From: Anaerolineales bacterium
Lineage (GTDB): Bacteria; Chloroflexota; Anaerolineae; Anaerolineales; UBA11579
Direction: 5' to 3'
DNA length: 64,000 nt
NCBI GenBank assembly: GCA_026129255.1
Contig: JAHCIJ010000001.1
Span: 310,001-374,000, forward strand
In this document: piece by piece, positions 25,966 through 34,280 of the stretch
Position numbering within the stretch: position 1 is the stretch's first letter
How the letters are laid out: every line of letters begins with the position of its first letter
The notes under the pieces: generated by a model
What the model was told of the DNA's origin: nothing
What the model saw: the letters and a program-made list of their open reading frames with translations, nothing else
The model's database searches: none
Position numbers and translations under genes: made by a program

Positions 25966-26979
25966 ATGAAAATTCAACTGACAACATTTCAACAAGCGCT
26001 TGAAAAGGAGCGAAACAAGAAGCCTCATATTTTGCTTGGAAATGGCTTCAGTAGGGCTTTGTCTAACGACATCTTTGCTTACGACGCATTGTTTGATAAG
26101 GCAAATTTTTCGAATCTTTCAGAACATGCTAGAAAGGCATTTGAAGCGTTAGCTACTACTGATTTTGAAATAATAATTAAGCATCTGCAGAGTGCTTCAC
26201 TTTTAGGAGCGCTCTATGGTGGAAAAGAGGCTTCCCTTGCCCAAATGAATTCAGATGCGGAGGGTTTGAAAGATGTGTTAGTTGAAACTATTGCACGAAG
26301 TCACCCAGACCTTCCCGCCGAGATTGCTCCTGGGCAGTATCTGGCCTGCAAGAATTTCCTTGCACCTTTCCACAGAATTTATTCTACTAACTACGACCTG
26401 CTTCTTTATTGGACATTAATGCATGATGGTGAGCCAAATCTAAAATGCGATGATGGCTTTAGAACTCCTGAGACTGGTAAAGAAGACTATGTGACCTACT
26501 CCGCACAGGCTCATGATCAGAACATCTATTACATGCATGGTGCGCTTCATTTGTTTGATACAGAAACCGAGTTACAAAAATACACTTGGGTGAATACTGG
26601 GATACCACTTATTCCGCAGATACGTCAGGCATTGGATAATCATAAATACCCTTTATTCGTCGCTGAAGGAACAAGTGATCAGAAGTTCGCGAGGATTCGA
26701 CGTAGTGACTATTTGTATCATTGCTATAAGAGCCTGTCGCGGATAGGCGGCGATTTGTTTGCTTATGGTTTCTCGTTTTCCGAGAATGATGCTCACATTA
26801 TTAGTCAACTTAAACACAGCAAAGTAACCGGACTTTATATAGGCATCTATGGGGACATAAATTCTGACAACAATCAACAGATGTTGAAGCGGGTTAATGG
26901 GATGATCTCGGATTGGGGGCGCAAGGATCCACCTGGTTTGTTCTTGTTTGATTCATCGAGCGCCAAAGTTTGGGGATAA
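25966..26979 (+). CDS. SIR2-like / DUF4917-type protein, AT-rich
   Basis: The 337-residue protein opens with KKPHILLGNGFSRAL, a GNGFS loop as in SIR2-like Rossmann proteins, continues with PFHRIYSTNYDLLLYW and the paired NIYYMHGALHLF, and ends with a GGDLFAYGFSFSENDAHI segment. The TNYD and HG motifs are those of the NAD-binding SIR2 group; I recall the layout as DUF4917. Codon use is clearly more AT-rich than in all neighbours, pointing to horizontal transfer. It has its own ribosome-binding site (AAGGTGG) and a strong terminator, so it is a solitary unit. A defence role is possible, since SIR2-like proteins often serve there, but nothing next to it supports that. Confidence 0.7.
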   Translation: MKIQLTTFQQALEKERNKKPHILLGNGFSRALSNDIFAYDALFDKANFSNLSEHARKAFEALATTDFEIIIKHLQSASLLGALYGGKEASLAQMNSDAEGLKDVLVETIARSHPDLPAEIAPGQYLACKNFLAPFHRIYSTNYDLLLYWTLMHDGEPNLKCDDGFRTPETGKEDYVTYSAQAHDQNIYYMHGALHLFDTETELQKYTWVNTGIPLIPQIRQALDNHKYPLFVAEGTSDQKFARIRRSDYLYHCYKSLSRIGGDLFAYGFSFSENDAHIISQLKHSKVTGLYIGIYGDINSDNNQQMLKRVNGMISDWGRKDPPGLFLFDSSSAKVWG

Positions 26980-27010
26980 AAAAGAGCGCACCATCGGTGC
27001 GCTCTTTTTT
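26978..27010 (+). terminator. Intrinsic terminator after the SIR2-like gene
   Basis: AAAAAAGAGCGCACC and GGTGCGCTCTTTTTT form a perfect stem; the A run and T run suggest that it can also end the gcv transcript from the right. Confidence 0.92.
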
Positions 27011-27050
27011 GTTTATGCTATTTTGAACAAGCAGGTTTCCTGCTCACTAA

Positions 27051-28526
27051 TTACTGTTCACTACTCACTTCTCTCGGTATCTCGCAGCACAGCACTAACT
27101 GGCGCGCTGCCTTGACCTCGTCCATGCGGCCGTACTTGGTGGTGTGCGGCGCCTGCTGCAGTACCTCCGGTGTGCTGTGCGCCTCCTCGGCGATCGTGAG
27201 CATCGCCTCGATGAAGGCGTCCAGCACTTCCTTGCTCTCCGTCTCGGTCGGCTCGATCATCAGCGCCTCGCGCACGATGAGCGGGAAGTAGTTTGTTGGC
27301 GGGTGGAAGCCGAAGTCCATCAAGCGCTTGGCAATATCCAGCGCGTGAATGTCCGGCGCGTCGGCCCAGCGGCCTTCCAGCACCACTTCGTGCATGCACA
27401 CACGGTCGTAAGGCACTTTGTACGCGCCCTGCAGTTTGACGCGCAGGTAGTTGGCGTTGAGCACGGCGTGCTCGGCTACCGAGCGCAGGCCCTCGGCGCC
27501 TTGCATTAAGATGTAGGTGAAGGCGCGCACGTGCATACCAAACTGGCCGTGGAAGCCCTTCAGGCGGCCAATGCTCTTGGGCGGCTGGTGCCAGCCGTAC
27601 ACCGGCCCCATCTCTTCGCTGCCTTCTTCTTCGATGCCCACGATAGGCCCAGGCAGGAAGTCGGCCAGATGGGCGGCCACGCCCACCGGCCCGGAGCCGG
27701 GGCCACCGCCGCCGTGCGGCGTGGTGAAGGTTTTGTGCAGGTTGTAATGCAGCACATCAATGCCCAGATCGCCCGGGCGGGCAATGCCCAGCAGGGCGTT
27801 CATGTTGGCGCCGTCGCCATACACTAAGCCGCCGGCGGCGTGCACGGCTTCGATCGCTTCTTGCACGCCTTCTTCGAACAGGCCCAACGTGTTGGGATTG
27901 GTGAGCATGAAGGCAGCCAGCGTATCGTCGCACTCCGCCTTGAGCGCCTCAAGATCGAGGTTGCCGCGTGCATCCGAGGGGATCTCAACCACGCGGTAGC
28001 CCGACATGGCGCTGGTGGCGGGGTTGGTGCCGTGCGCCGAGTCAGGGATCAGCACCTTATTGCGCTGGCTCTGGCCGCGGCTGGCGTGATAGGCCTTGAT
28101 CATCAGCACGCCGGCCAGTTCGCCTTGCGCACCGGCGGCGGGCTGCAGCGAGACGGCCGCAAAGCCGCCGATCTCCTTGAGCCACTCCTGCAGGTGATAC
28201 ATGATCGCCAGGCTGCCCTGCATCATCTCGGCGGGTTGCAGCGGGTGGGCGTGGATGAAGCCGCCGAGGCGCGCCGTCTCTTCGTTGATGATGGGATTGT
28301 ACTTCATCGTGCATGAGCCCAACGGGTAGAAGCCCGTCAGGATGCTGTGATTGAGTTGCGAGAGGCGCGTCAGGTGACGCAGCGCTTCGAGTTCGCTCAA
28401 CTCCGGCAGCGGCAAGTTGTCGCGTACCAGACCAGTGGGCAAGTCCGCTAAAGGCACATCCGGCGCCGGCATCTGCACGCCGGTGCGGCCGGGGGCGCCC
28501 AGATCGTAAATGAGGGGCTCAGGCAT
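27051..28526 (-). CDS. gcvPB: Glycine dehydrogenase (decarboxylating) subunit 2
   Basis: The 491-residue protein is the C-terminal half of split P-protein. The PLP Lys lies in DVLHYNLHKTFTTPHGGGGPG, followed by the glycine-rich loop. Together with subunit 1 it decarboxylates glycine and passes the aminomethyl group to the lipoyl arm of GcvH. It overlaps gcvPA by 8 bases and is the last gene of the operon; gcvT is not in this window. The last five residues (VSSEQ) and the stop codon are encoded by an intergenic repeat of the GTGAACAGT type. Confidence 0.96.
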   Translation of the reverse strand: MPEPLIYDLGAPGRTGVQMPAPDVPLADLPTGLVRDNLPLPELSELEALRHLTRLSQLNHSILTGFYPLGSCTMKYNPIINEETARLGGFIHAHPLQPAEMMQGSLAIMYHLQEWLKEIGGFAAVSLQPAAGAQGELAGVLMIKAYHASRGQSQRNKVLIPDSAHGTNPATSAMSGYRVVEIPSDARGNLDLEALKAECDDTLAAFMLTNPNTLGLFEEGVQEAIEAVHAAGGLVYGDGANMNALLGIARPGDLGIDVLHYNLHKTFTTPHGGGGPGSGPVGVAAHLADFLPGPIVGIEEEGSEEMGPVYGWHQPPKSIGRLKGFHGQFGMHVRAFTYILMQGAEGLRSVAEHAVLNANYLRVKLQGAYKVPYDRVCMHEVVLEGRWADAPDIHALDIAKRLMDFGFHPPTNYFPLIVREALMIEPTETESKEVLDAFIEAMLTIAEEAHSTPEVLQQAPHTTKYGRMDEVKAARQLVLCCEIPREVSSEQ

Positions 28527-29865
28527 GCGCCACCTCCGCCAGGGTTTCTACAAGGTAGTCGACTTCTTCCTTGCTATTCAACTCGGTCACGGTCAGCAGC
28601 ATGCAGTTCTGCATGCCGGGATACTCAGTCCCCAGGGCATAACCACCTACGATGCCCAGCTCCAGCAGACGCAGGTTGAGCTCTGCGGCGGGAATGGGGC
28701 ACTCGATGACAAACTCATGGAAGAACGCATCCTTGAACTTGAGACTGAAGCCCTTAAGCTTAGCGATCTCTGCCGCGGCGTAGTGCGCCTTGTGATAGCA
28801 GCTCTCCGCCACCTGGCGCAGGCCGCTCTTGCCCAGCAGGCTCATATAGGTTGTGGCCGCCAGCATCATCAGGCCCTGGTTGGTGCAGATGTTGGAGCTG
28901 GCCTTCTCGCGCTTGATGTGCTGCTCGCGCGTGCTGAGGGTCAGCACGAAGCCACGCTGGCCGCGGCTATCCACCGTTTCGCCTACCAGGCGGCCAGCGA
29001 TCTGGCGCACATACTGGTTGCGCGTGGTGAGGATGCCGAGATACGGCCCGCCGAAGGAGAGCGGGATGCCCAGCGGCTGGCCCTCACCCGTGACGATATC
29101 GGCGCCCATCTCGCCCGGCGGCTTGAGCAGGCCGAGCGCAGTGGGATTCACGGATACGGCCAGCAGCGCACCCTTGGCGTGGGCGGCTTCGGCCAGCTTG
29201 GTGTAGTCATACACGCGGCCGAAGAAATCCGGGTAGGCCACACACACCAGCCCGGTGTGCTCGTCGATCATGTCGATGAGCGCATCCGGCCCGGCGCTCA
29301 GGTCCAGGTCTTCGCCGATGAACTGCAGATCGCCGCCGTCTTCGTAGGTGTGCACCACCTCGCGATACTGCGGGTGGATGCCCGGCGAAAGAATGATCTT
29401 GTTGCGCGCCCCGCGGTGGATGGCGCGGCTCATGTTGACCGCTTCGGCCAGCGCGGTGGCGCCATCGTAGTGTGAGGCGTTGCTGACCTCCATGCCGGTC
29501 AGCGCTACGATGAGGCTCTGATATTCAAAGATGGCCTGCAGCGTGCCTTGCGAGATCTCCGGCTGGTAGGGCGTGTAGGCGGTGTAGTATTCGCCGCGGC
29601 GCAAGATACTGTCCACGCCGGCGGGGATGTAGTGATGATAGGCGCCCGCGCCAAGGAAGCTGACCAGGTCGTCAGCGCTCTCGTTGGCCTCGGCGATGCC
29701 TTTGAGCTCGCCCAGCGCTTCCATCTCGGTGAGTGGGGCCGGCAGGTTAAGTTTGGGGAAACGGAATTTTTGCGGCACCGCCTCAAAGAGGTCAGCGATC
29801 GTCTTGACGCCGATCGCCTCCAGCATCTGCTGGCGGTCGCGCTCCGTATGCGGAACGAAGGTCAC
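28519..29865 (-). CDS. gcvPA: Glycine dehydrogenase (decarboxylating) subunit 1
   Basis: The 448-residue protein is the N-terminal half of split P-protein, recognisable by FLGAGAYHHYIPAGVDSILRR, YTPYQPEISQGTLQAIFEYQ and the segment NASHYDGATALAEA. It has no PLP Lys of its own, as expected, and pairs with subunit 2. Its ATG overlaps the stop codon of gcvH (29862-29865, ATGA), so translation is coupled. Confidence 0.96.
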   Translation of the reverse strand: MTFVPHTERDRQQMLEAIGVKTIADLFEAVPQKFRFPKLNLPAPLTEMEALGELKGIAEANESADDLVSFLGAGAYHHYIPAGVDSILRRGEYYTAYTPYQPEISQGTLQAIFEYQSLIVALTGMEVSNASHYDGATALAEAVNMSRAIHRGARNKIILSPGIHPQYREVVHTYEDGGDLQFIGEDLDLSAGPDALIDMIDEHTGLVCVAYPDFFGRVYDYTKLAEAAHAKGALLAVSVNPTALGLLKPPGEMGADIVTGEGQPLGIPLSFGGPYLGILTTRNQYVRQIAGRLVGETVDSRGQRGFVLTLSTREQHIKREKASSNICTNQGLMMLAATTYMSLLGKSGLRQVAESCYHKAHYAAAEIAKLKGFSLKFKDAFFHEFVIECPIPAAELNLRLLELGIVGGYALGTEYPGMQNCMLLTVTELNSKEEVDYLVETLAEVAHA

Positions 29866-30254
29866 GCTGAACGCTCCTTGCAGTACGCCTCATAGGCGGC
29901 GGCGTCCATCAAAGCGTCCAACTGGGCCGGATTGGTGAGCTTGATCTTGGCCAACCAGGCCGCGCCGTAGGGATCGCTGTTGATCGCCTCAGGCGTCTGC
30001 GCCAGCGCGCCGTTGACCTCGATGACTTCGCCATCCACCGGCATGTAAATGTCGGCGGCGGCCTTCACGGATTCAACGCCCGCGAAGGTGGCGCCCTGGG
30101 CTACCTGCGCCCCAGCGGCCGCGCTGAAGTCTACATATACAATGTCAGACAGTTGGTCCTGGGCGTAATCGCTTACCCCGACAATGGCGGTGTCGCCGTC
30201 CACGCGCACCCATTCATCATTCTTGGTGTATTTCAGGTCAGCTGGATAATTCAT
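29862..30254 (-). CDS. gcvH: Glycine cleavage system H protein
   Basis: The 130-residue carrier has the lipoyl domain with the target Lys in AGVESVKAAADIYMP near residue 64. It shuttles the aminomethyl group between P and T proteins. The gene is the first of the operon and is preceded by the glycine riboswitch. GGAG stands in the 15 bases before ATG 30254. A lipoate ligase-like gene at 49.8 kb could load it. Confidence 0.96.
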   Translation of the reverse strand: MNYPADLKYTKNDEWVRVDGDTAIVGVSDYAQDQLSDIVYVDFSAAAGAQVAQGATFAGVESVKAAADIYMPVDGEVIEVNGALAQTPEAINSDPYGAAWLAKIKLTNPAQLDALMDAAAYEAYCKERSA

Positions 30255-30282
30255 CTTGGTCTCCTCGTGCCATCATTGGCAA

Positions 30283-30312
30283 TAAAAAAGCGCACAAAGT
30301 AAACGTGTGCGC
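30283..30312 (-). terminator. Riboswitch-controlled terminator before gcvH
   Basis: GCGCACA and TGTGCGC pair on the minus strand and run into TTTTTTT, between aptamer 2 and gcvH. Confidence 0.88.
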
Positions 30313-30530
30313 CTCTGTTTTGGACCTGAGAGTTTGATGCGTCGTGCTTCCGGCGCACTTGCCCCGTCGGTTGAGGCTGCGCAGCAGCCTACATTTCCAG
30401 AGGAGTATGGCGGGCGCAGGGTCCTTTGTACCTGAGAGTTTCTTGTGCAGTGATGTGCTGCACAATTGCACCTTCGGTGGCTCTGGTTGCAGCGGCTTGG
30501 CCGCTGTTGCCAGAGCACTCTTCCCAACGC
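30283..30530 (-). promoter_or_regulatory. Tandem glycine riboswitch with terminator
   Basis: On the minus strand two glycine aptamers follow each other. Each shows the core pair of the class: aptamer 1 has CCACCGAAGG and AAACTCTCAGGTACAAAGGAC (about 30527-30413), aptamer 2 has CAACCGACGGGG and AAACTCTCAGGTCCAAAACAG (about 30412-30313). The P1 stem of aptamer 2, CCTCTG/CAGAGG, ends directly at a terminator stem (30312-30290) with seven T residues. Since glycine riboswitches before gcv genes normally switch on, glycine should favour read-through; the exact switching pairing was not worked out. Confidence 0.95.
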
Positions 30531-30546
30531 TCGTTAAATTTGGCCG

Positions 30547-30575
30547 ATTCTAAAAGGGGGCTGGCCTAAAGTCAA
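30547..30575 (-). promoter_or_regulatory. gcv operon promoter
   Basis: On the minus strand TTGACT (30575-30570) and TAGAAT (30552-30547) are 17 bases apart. Transcription would start near 30540, just before aptamer 1. Confidence 0.82.
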
Positions 30576-30602
30576 GGTGGCTAGCTGGGGTCAATACCTA
30601 TT

Positions 30603-30639
30603 GAGTAGTAGGGAGGGTCTTAGACCCTCCCTACTACTC
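30603..30639. repeat. Perfect 17-bp hairpin without T-run
   Basis: GAGTAGTAGGGAGGGTC and its exact complement are separated by TTA. It lies between the gcv promoter and the 3' end of the next gene. There is no T tract on either strand, so it is not a classical terminator; it may be another small palindromic element. The rest of the gap to 30715 shows only a GTGAACAGT-type repeat. Confidence 0.85.
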
Positions 30640-30715
30640 AAGCCAAACTGATTTCAAGCCACGCAGGGGGAATTTAGATTGAATTGGAGGGCAGTGGGTT
30701 TGTCCTGCTTACTGC

Positions 30716-31114
30716 TCACTTATCACTGTTCACGTTACTGTTCACCGCCTCAAAATACGCCTCTACCTCAGGGTCGGTGTACATCGTCAGCGAGAGGATG
30801 CCGATGACCCCGCTGATGACGTTGAGGAACACAAAACTGAGGATCTGGGCGATGGCGATGGCCTTGGCCGGTTTCACTGGCTGGGGCGGGTTGGCCATCA
30901 GCTTGACCCCGTACAGCACCTCAAAGATACCCAGCGCCACCGGGGCGATGGTGAGTGGCAGGCAGATCAGCCCGAAGAAGAAGGTGCCGAGGACTACGGC
31001 GATGGTCAGTCCACCGCCAAACAAAATGTTGACGGCGCCGCTGACCAGGTTCATCACGCCGATGGCGTTCACGTTGCTCGGTTTGGCAGGGAGGGTTTGC
31101 TTTTTGCTTGGCAT
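30716..31114 (-). CDS. Small membrane protein (132 residues)
   Basis: Three hydrophobic segments are visible: about residues 22-48, 52-68 and 85-110, in a glycine- and isoleucine-rich background. No named family is certain; it resembles DUF4064-like or other short bacterial membrane proteins. ATG 31114 is preceded at 6 bases by TAGAAT, predicting a leaderless mRNA. The last nine residues (VNSNVNSDK) are encoded by a GTGAACAGT-type repeat, so the natural end of the protein may be younger than the rest. Confidence 0.75.
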   Translation of the reverse strand: MPSKKQTLPAKPSNVNAIGVMNLVSGAVNILFGGGLTIAVVLGTFFFGLICLPLTIAPVALGIFEVLYGVKLMANPPQPVKPAKAIAIAQILSFVFLNVISGVIGILSLTMYTDPEVEAYFEAVNSNVNSDK

Positions 31115-31130
31115 AGGCCGATTCTAACAA

Positions 31131-31163
31131 AAACACCCGTGCAGTGCAGCACGGGTGTTTTGT
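31131..31163. terminator. Intrinsic terminator, likely bidirectional
   Basis: AAACACCCGTGC and GCACGGGTGTTT form a 12-bp stem with A and T runs at its sides. It follows the 121-residue gene and stands directly before the leaderless promoter of the next one. Confidence 0.85.
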
Positions 31164-31183
31164 GTTTGCCAGGTTGCTTATGT

Positions 31184-31549
31184 TTACTCGAATTGTGCCC
31201 AATGTGGCTTGATCAATCCAATCACCAGAAGCATGAGCAGTAGGCCGCGTAGAACTGAGCCTACATCCCCCGCAAGGAGATTCAAGAAAGCAGTAATCCC
31301 CAAGCAGGCCCCATATCCGTAGGCCCCCCAGCGCTTCCACCGGAAGATGGCGATGGCGCACACAGCCCCGGCCACATTGAGTGCACCAGATAGATATACC
31401 CACCCCTGATCCCGTGGGGCAACCTGCGCCGCTGTTGACAGTGTCAGTAGCGCAAGGATGATGTTGGCCACAATGGCCAGCACCAACCATCCTGTTAGCA
31501 AAGCACCAAATTTTTTCACTGGAACTATTGGTTCAGTTTTTTCAGCCAT
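31184..31549 (-). CDS. Small four-helix membrane protein (121 residues)
   Basis: Hydrophobic segments cover about residues 17-38, 50-68, 74-92 and 98-113; loops are short. I do not recognise a family. A strong ribosome-binding site GGAGGAGAG precedes ATG 31549. It lies among three small membrane protein genes on the same strand, each with its own terminator, so they are separate units. Confidence 0.75.
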   Translation of the reverse strand: MAEKTEPIVPVKKFGALLTGWLVLAIVANIILALLTLSTAAQVAPRDQGWVYLSGALNVAGAVCAIAIFRWKRWGAYGYGACLGITAFLNLLAGDVGSVLRGLLLMLLVIGLIKPHWAQFE

Positions 31550-31645
31550 AACTCTCCTCCCGAGTGGATACTAATGTTGCTGATATAACACATAATTCTT
31601 GCTGACGTTGCTTGGACAGCAGCTTAGTCTGTGCCTTAAAACACA

Positions 31646-31676
31646 AACGCCCGTGCAATTGCACGGGCGTTTTGTA
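31646..31676. terminator. Intrinsic terminator after the DUF4870 gene
   Basis: AACGCCCGTGCAATT and its near mirror GCACGGGCGTT pair perfectly around AATT and end in TTTT on one side; on the minus strand it follows the DUF4870 gene by about 15 bases. Confidence 0.85.
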
Positions 31677-31689
31677 TGATGAGTGGTGT

Positions 31690-32010
31690 TTAGGCCCAGC
31701 CCTGCTTCTTTACGAAGTCAGTGATGACGGGGATGGTGATGCTCTCGCCCTGATAGGCTTTGTAGGCCCAGAAGATCTGAGGCAGCCATACTACCCAAGC
31801 GATGCAGGCCAGGATGATGGTGGCGCCCAGCACAAAGCTGAGCAGGATGGAAACCAGACCCCAGGCCAGCGCCTGGGCGTTGTGCTCCTTGATGAAGGGG
31901 CGGTCTTTCTTACCCTCGATCAGGAAAAGTACTACGGGGATGAGCGGCGTAAACAGATACGCCAGCGCGGCCCACAGCTTGTCGTCACTCGTAACAGTAT
32001 CTTGTGCCAT
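31690..32010 (-). CDS. DUF4870-type membrane protein
   Basis: The 106-residue protein shows the DUF4870 pattern: DDKLWAALAYLFTPLIPVVLFL, then KDRPFIKEHNAQALAW, two further membrane segments and a closing YKAYQGESITIPVI. The function is unknown. AAGGAG precedes ATG 32010 and a promoter lies at 32047-32075. Confidence 0.88.
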   Translation of the reverse strand: MAQDTVTSDDKLWAALAYLFTPLIPVVLFLIEGKKDRPFIKEHNAQALAWGLVSILLSFVLGATIILACIAWVVWLPQIFWAYKAYQGESITIPVITDFVKKQGWA

Positions 32011-32046
32011 AGAGATCTCCTTATGATTGCACGTGAATTACGACAC

Positions 32047-32075
32047 ATTGTAGTGCCGTCTTAGATGGTGCACAA
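32047..32075 (-). promoter_or_regulatory. Promoter of the DUF4870 gene
   Basis: On the minus strand TTGTGC (32075-32070) and TACAAT (32052-32047) are 17 bases apart. Confidence 0.62.
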
Positions 32076-32157
32076 GAGGCATAACGTACTAGTTGCAATT
32101 TAGTTACAGAGAACACCTATTAGGCTGCATGCTAAAATGCCCTTGGAGCACTCCTGA

Positions 32158-33090
32158 ATGACAATACGCATCGTATTTATGGGCTCGCCAGAGTTCGCGC
32201 TGGCGAGCTTGCGCAGCCTCACTAGCTTAGCGGATGCCAGCCTGGTAGGCGTGGTTACCCAGCCAGACCGCCCGGCGGGCCGCGGCCGCCAGCTCACCCC
32301 GCCGCCGGTCAAAGTCTTGGCCCAGCAGCTTAACGTCCCCGTCATCCAGCCAGAACGCCTACGCGAGCAGGCGGCCATGCAGCAACTGCGTGATTGGGCG
32401 CCAGACCTCATCGTGGTGGCGGCCTTCGGCCAGATCCTGCGCCCGGCGGTCTTGGATATGCCACCGCACGGTTGCATTAATGTGCACGCCTCGCTGCTGC
32501 CGCGCTGGCGCGGCGCATCGCCCATCGTCGCCGCCATCTTGCATGGTGACGCCGAAGCCGGCGTCACCATCATGCAAATGGACCTCGGCATGGACACCGG
32601 CCCGATGCTGAGCAAGCGCAGCATCCCCATCCAGCCGGAGGACACGGCTGGCACGCTGAGCGACAAACTCAGCGTGCTGGGCGCCGAGCTGCTGCTCGAC
32701 ACGCTGCCAGGCTACCTTGAGGGCAGCCTGCAGCCGCAGCCGCAGCCCGAAGATGGCGTCACCTTGGCTCCGCTGCTGGAAAAGAGCGCCGGCCAGCTCG
32801 ACCCGCAAGCCGAGCCCGCCGAGTTGCTGGCGCGCAAAGTGCGCGCCTACAACCCCTGGCCCATGGCCAGCCTGCCCTGGAAGGGCGGCCCGCTGCGTGT
32901 ATTGAGGGCGCATGCAGCGCAAGGCAGTGGGGCGGTTGGCTCGCGCAGTATCCAGGATGGCTTGCCAACCCTCGTGACCTCGCAGGGGGTATTGGTGTTA
33001 GATGAAGTACAACCCGCGGGTAAAAAAGCGATGACCGGCCGTGAGTTTTTGCAAGGTGCACGCGACTGGCAGGAAGTTAGCAATCATTAG
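32158..33090 (+). CDS. fmt: Methionyl-tRNA formyltransferase
   Basis: The 310-residue enzyme formylates initiator Met-tRNA with 10-formyl-tetrahydrofolate. The formyl-transfer core is complete: INVHASLLPRWRGASPI with the catalytic Asn and His near residue 106, and MQMDLGMDTGPM with the Asp near 142. The C-terminal domain that binds tRNA starts near 205. GGAG stands 10 bases before ATG 32158. A short distance after the stop codon the aquaporin gene begins. Presence of fmt matters here, because leaderless mRNAs start directly with formyl-Met-tRNA on 70S ribosomes in other bacteria. Confidence 0.95.
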   Translation: MTIRIVFMGSPEFALASLRSLTSLADASLVGVVTQPDRPAGRGRQLTPPPVKVLAQQLNVPVIQPERLREQAAMQQLRDWAPDLIVVAAFGQILRPAVLDMPPHGCINVHASLLPRWRGASPIVAAILHGDAEAGVTIMQMDLGMDTGPMLSKRSIPIQPEDTAGTLSDKLSVLGAELLLDTLPGYLEGSLQPQPQPEDGVTLAPLLEKSAGQLDPQAEPAELLARKVRAYNPWPMASLPWKGGPLRVLRAHAAQGSGAVGSRSIQDGLPTLVTSQGVLVLDEVQPAGKKAMTGREFLQGARDWQEVSNH

Positions 33091-33111
33091 TTACTAGCTA
33101 AGAGGAGACAT

Positions 33112-33804
33112 ATGAAGACAAGAATCTGGTTGGCTGAATTTATTGGCACTGCAGCGCTCATTTTTGTCGGTGCTGGCGCCGGTGCGCTTGGGATGGGCGG
33201 CGTGGTCGGTGTGGCGCTGGCTCATGGCCTGATCCTGATCGGCCTGGCTTATGCCTACGGTTCGATCTCTGGCACGTACATCAACCCGGCGGTGACGCTG
33301 GCCGTGACCCTGGCGGGCAAGCTCACATGGCCGCAGGCGCTGCGCTACTGGGCGGCTCAGATGCTGGGCGGCGCGTTTGGCGCAGCCTTGCTCTATATCA
33401 TCTTGGGCGGCGCAGGTACCGGTTTGGGCGCCACGCTGCCGAGCGCAGGCATCAACTCCGTGCAGGCCGTCATCGTGGAGGCTGCGCTCACCTTCCTGCT
33501 GGCCACGGTGGTGCTGCGCACCGCGGTGCTAAAAGACAGCACACCGTTCGCTGGCGTGGCCATTGGTGTCACCCTGGCTGCGCTCATTCTCATGGGCGGC
33601 CCGCTCACGGGCGCCTCGCTCAACCCGGCGCGTACTTTTGGCCCGGCGCTGTTCACCGGCACCCTCGGCAGCTTGTGGATCTATATCGCTGGCCCGTTCC
33701 TTGGCGCCACCGCGGCTGCCTGGTCGCAGCGCTTCTTGCAGGATGCACAAGCACCAGGGGCAAAGCCGCGCCGCAAGGCGGCTGGAAAAGCTGCACGCCG
33801 GTAG
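33112..33804 (+). CDS. Aquaporin / MIP-family channel
   Basis: The 230-residue protein has six membrane segments and both pore motifs, INPAVT near residue 63 and LNPART near 171. The Arg after the second NPA is the filter Arg. Family members pass water or glycerol; the small residues near the filter were not resolved into one class. A basic tail of about 20 residues (KPRRKAAGKAARR) closes the protein. AGAGGAGA precedes ATG 33112. Confidence 0.93.
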   Translation: MKTRIWLAEFIGTAALIFVGAGAGALGMGGVVGVALAHGLILIGLAYAYGSISGTYINPAVTLAVTLAGKLTWPQALRYWAAQMLGGAFGAALLYIILGGAGTGLGATLPSAGINSVQAVIVEAALTFLLATVVLRTAVLKDSTPFAGVAIGVTLAALILMGGPLTGASLNPARTFGPALFTGTLGSLWIYIAGPFLGATAAAWSQRFLQDAQAPGAKPRRKAAGKAARR

Positions 33805-33810
33805 CCACAA

Positions 33811-34239
33811 TTGGCTGGTTATTCAGGCACGCCATTAATCAAGAAACTCGGTATCAAAGCCGGGCAGCGCGTTTACATTCTCGGCGCGCCGCCCGGCTAT
33901 CTCGACTTGCTGGGCGAATTGCCCGCGGATGTCACGCTCACCACTCGCCTGGGCAAGCCGCACAGTTTGGATTTTGTTCACTTTTTTGCCTTGCAATCCA
34001 GCAAACTACAGATAAAATTTGCCGAATTAAAAGTAGCTTTACGCTTTGACGGCAGCTTGTGGATCTCTTGGCCTAAACGGTCGGCAAAACCCTCACAAGT
34101 AAAGAGCGATCTTGACGAGAACCTCATCCGCCAGATTGGGTTGGATGCTGGTTTGGTGGATGTCAAGGTCATTGCTGTGGATGAAACCTGGTCCGCACTG
34201 AAGTTCGTCTATCGCTTATCGGATCGCCCGAGACGATAA
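33811..34239 (+). CDS. DUF3052-like protein
   Basis: The 142-residue product opens with AGYSGTPLIKKLGIKAGQRV, the usual start of DUF3052-type proteins, then has LGAPPGYLDLLG and a SLWISWPKRSAK segment near residue 82. The function is unknown. The start is a TTG 7 bases after the aquaporin stop, with no clear ribosome-binding site, so it is probably translated from the aquaporin transcript. Confidence 0.78.
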   Translation: MAGYSGTPLIKKLGIKAGQRVYILGAPPGYLDLLGELPADVTLTTRLGKPHSLDFVHFFALQSSKLQIKFAELKVALRFDGSLWISWPKRSAKPSQVKSDLDENLIRQIGLDAGLVDVKVIAVDETWSALKFVYRLSDRPRR

Positions 34240-34280
34240 GAAAGCGAAACCCGGCTACGCAAAATGGAAGAAGGTACGCC

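Noticed and set aside
30238..30553. Open frames of 69-84 codons
   Set aside because: They lie in the glycine riboswitch, whose RNA structure explains the sequence.
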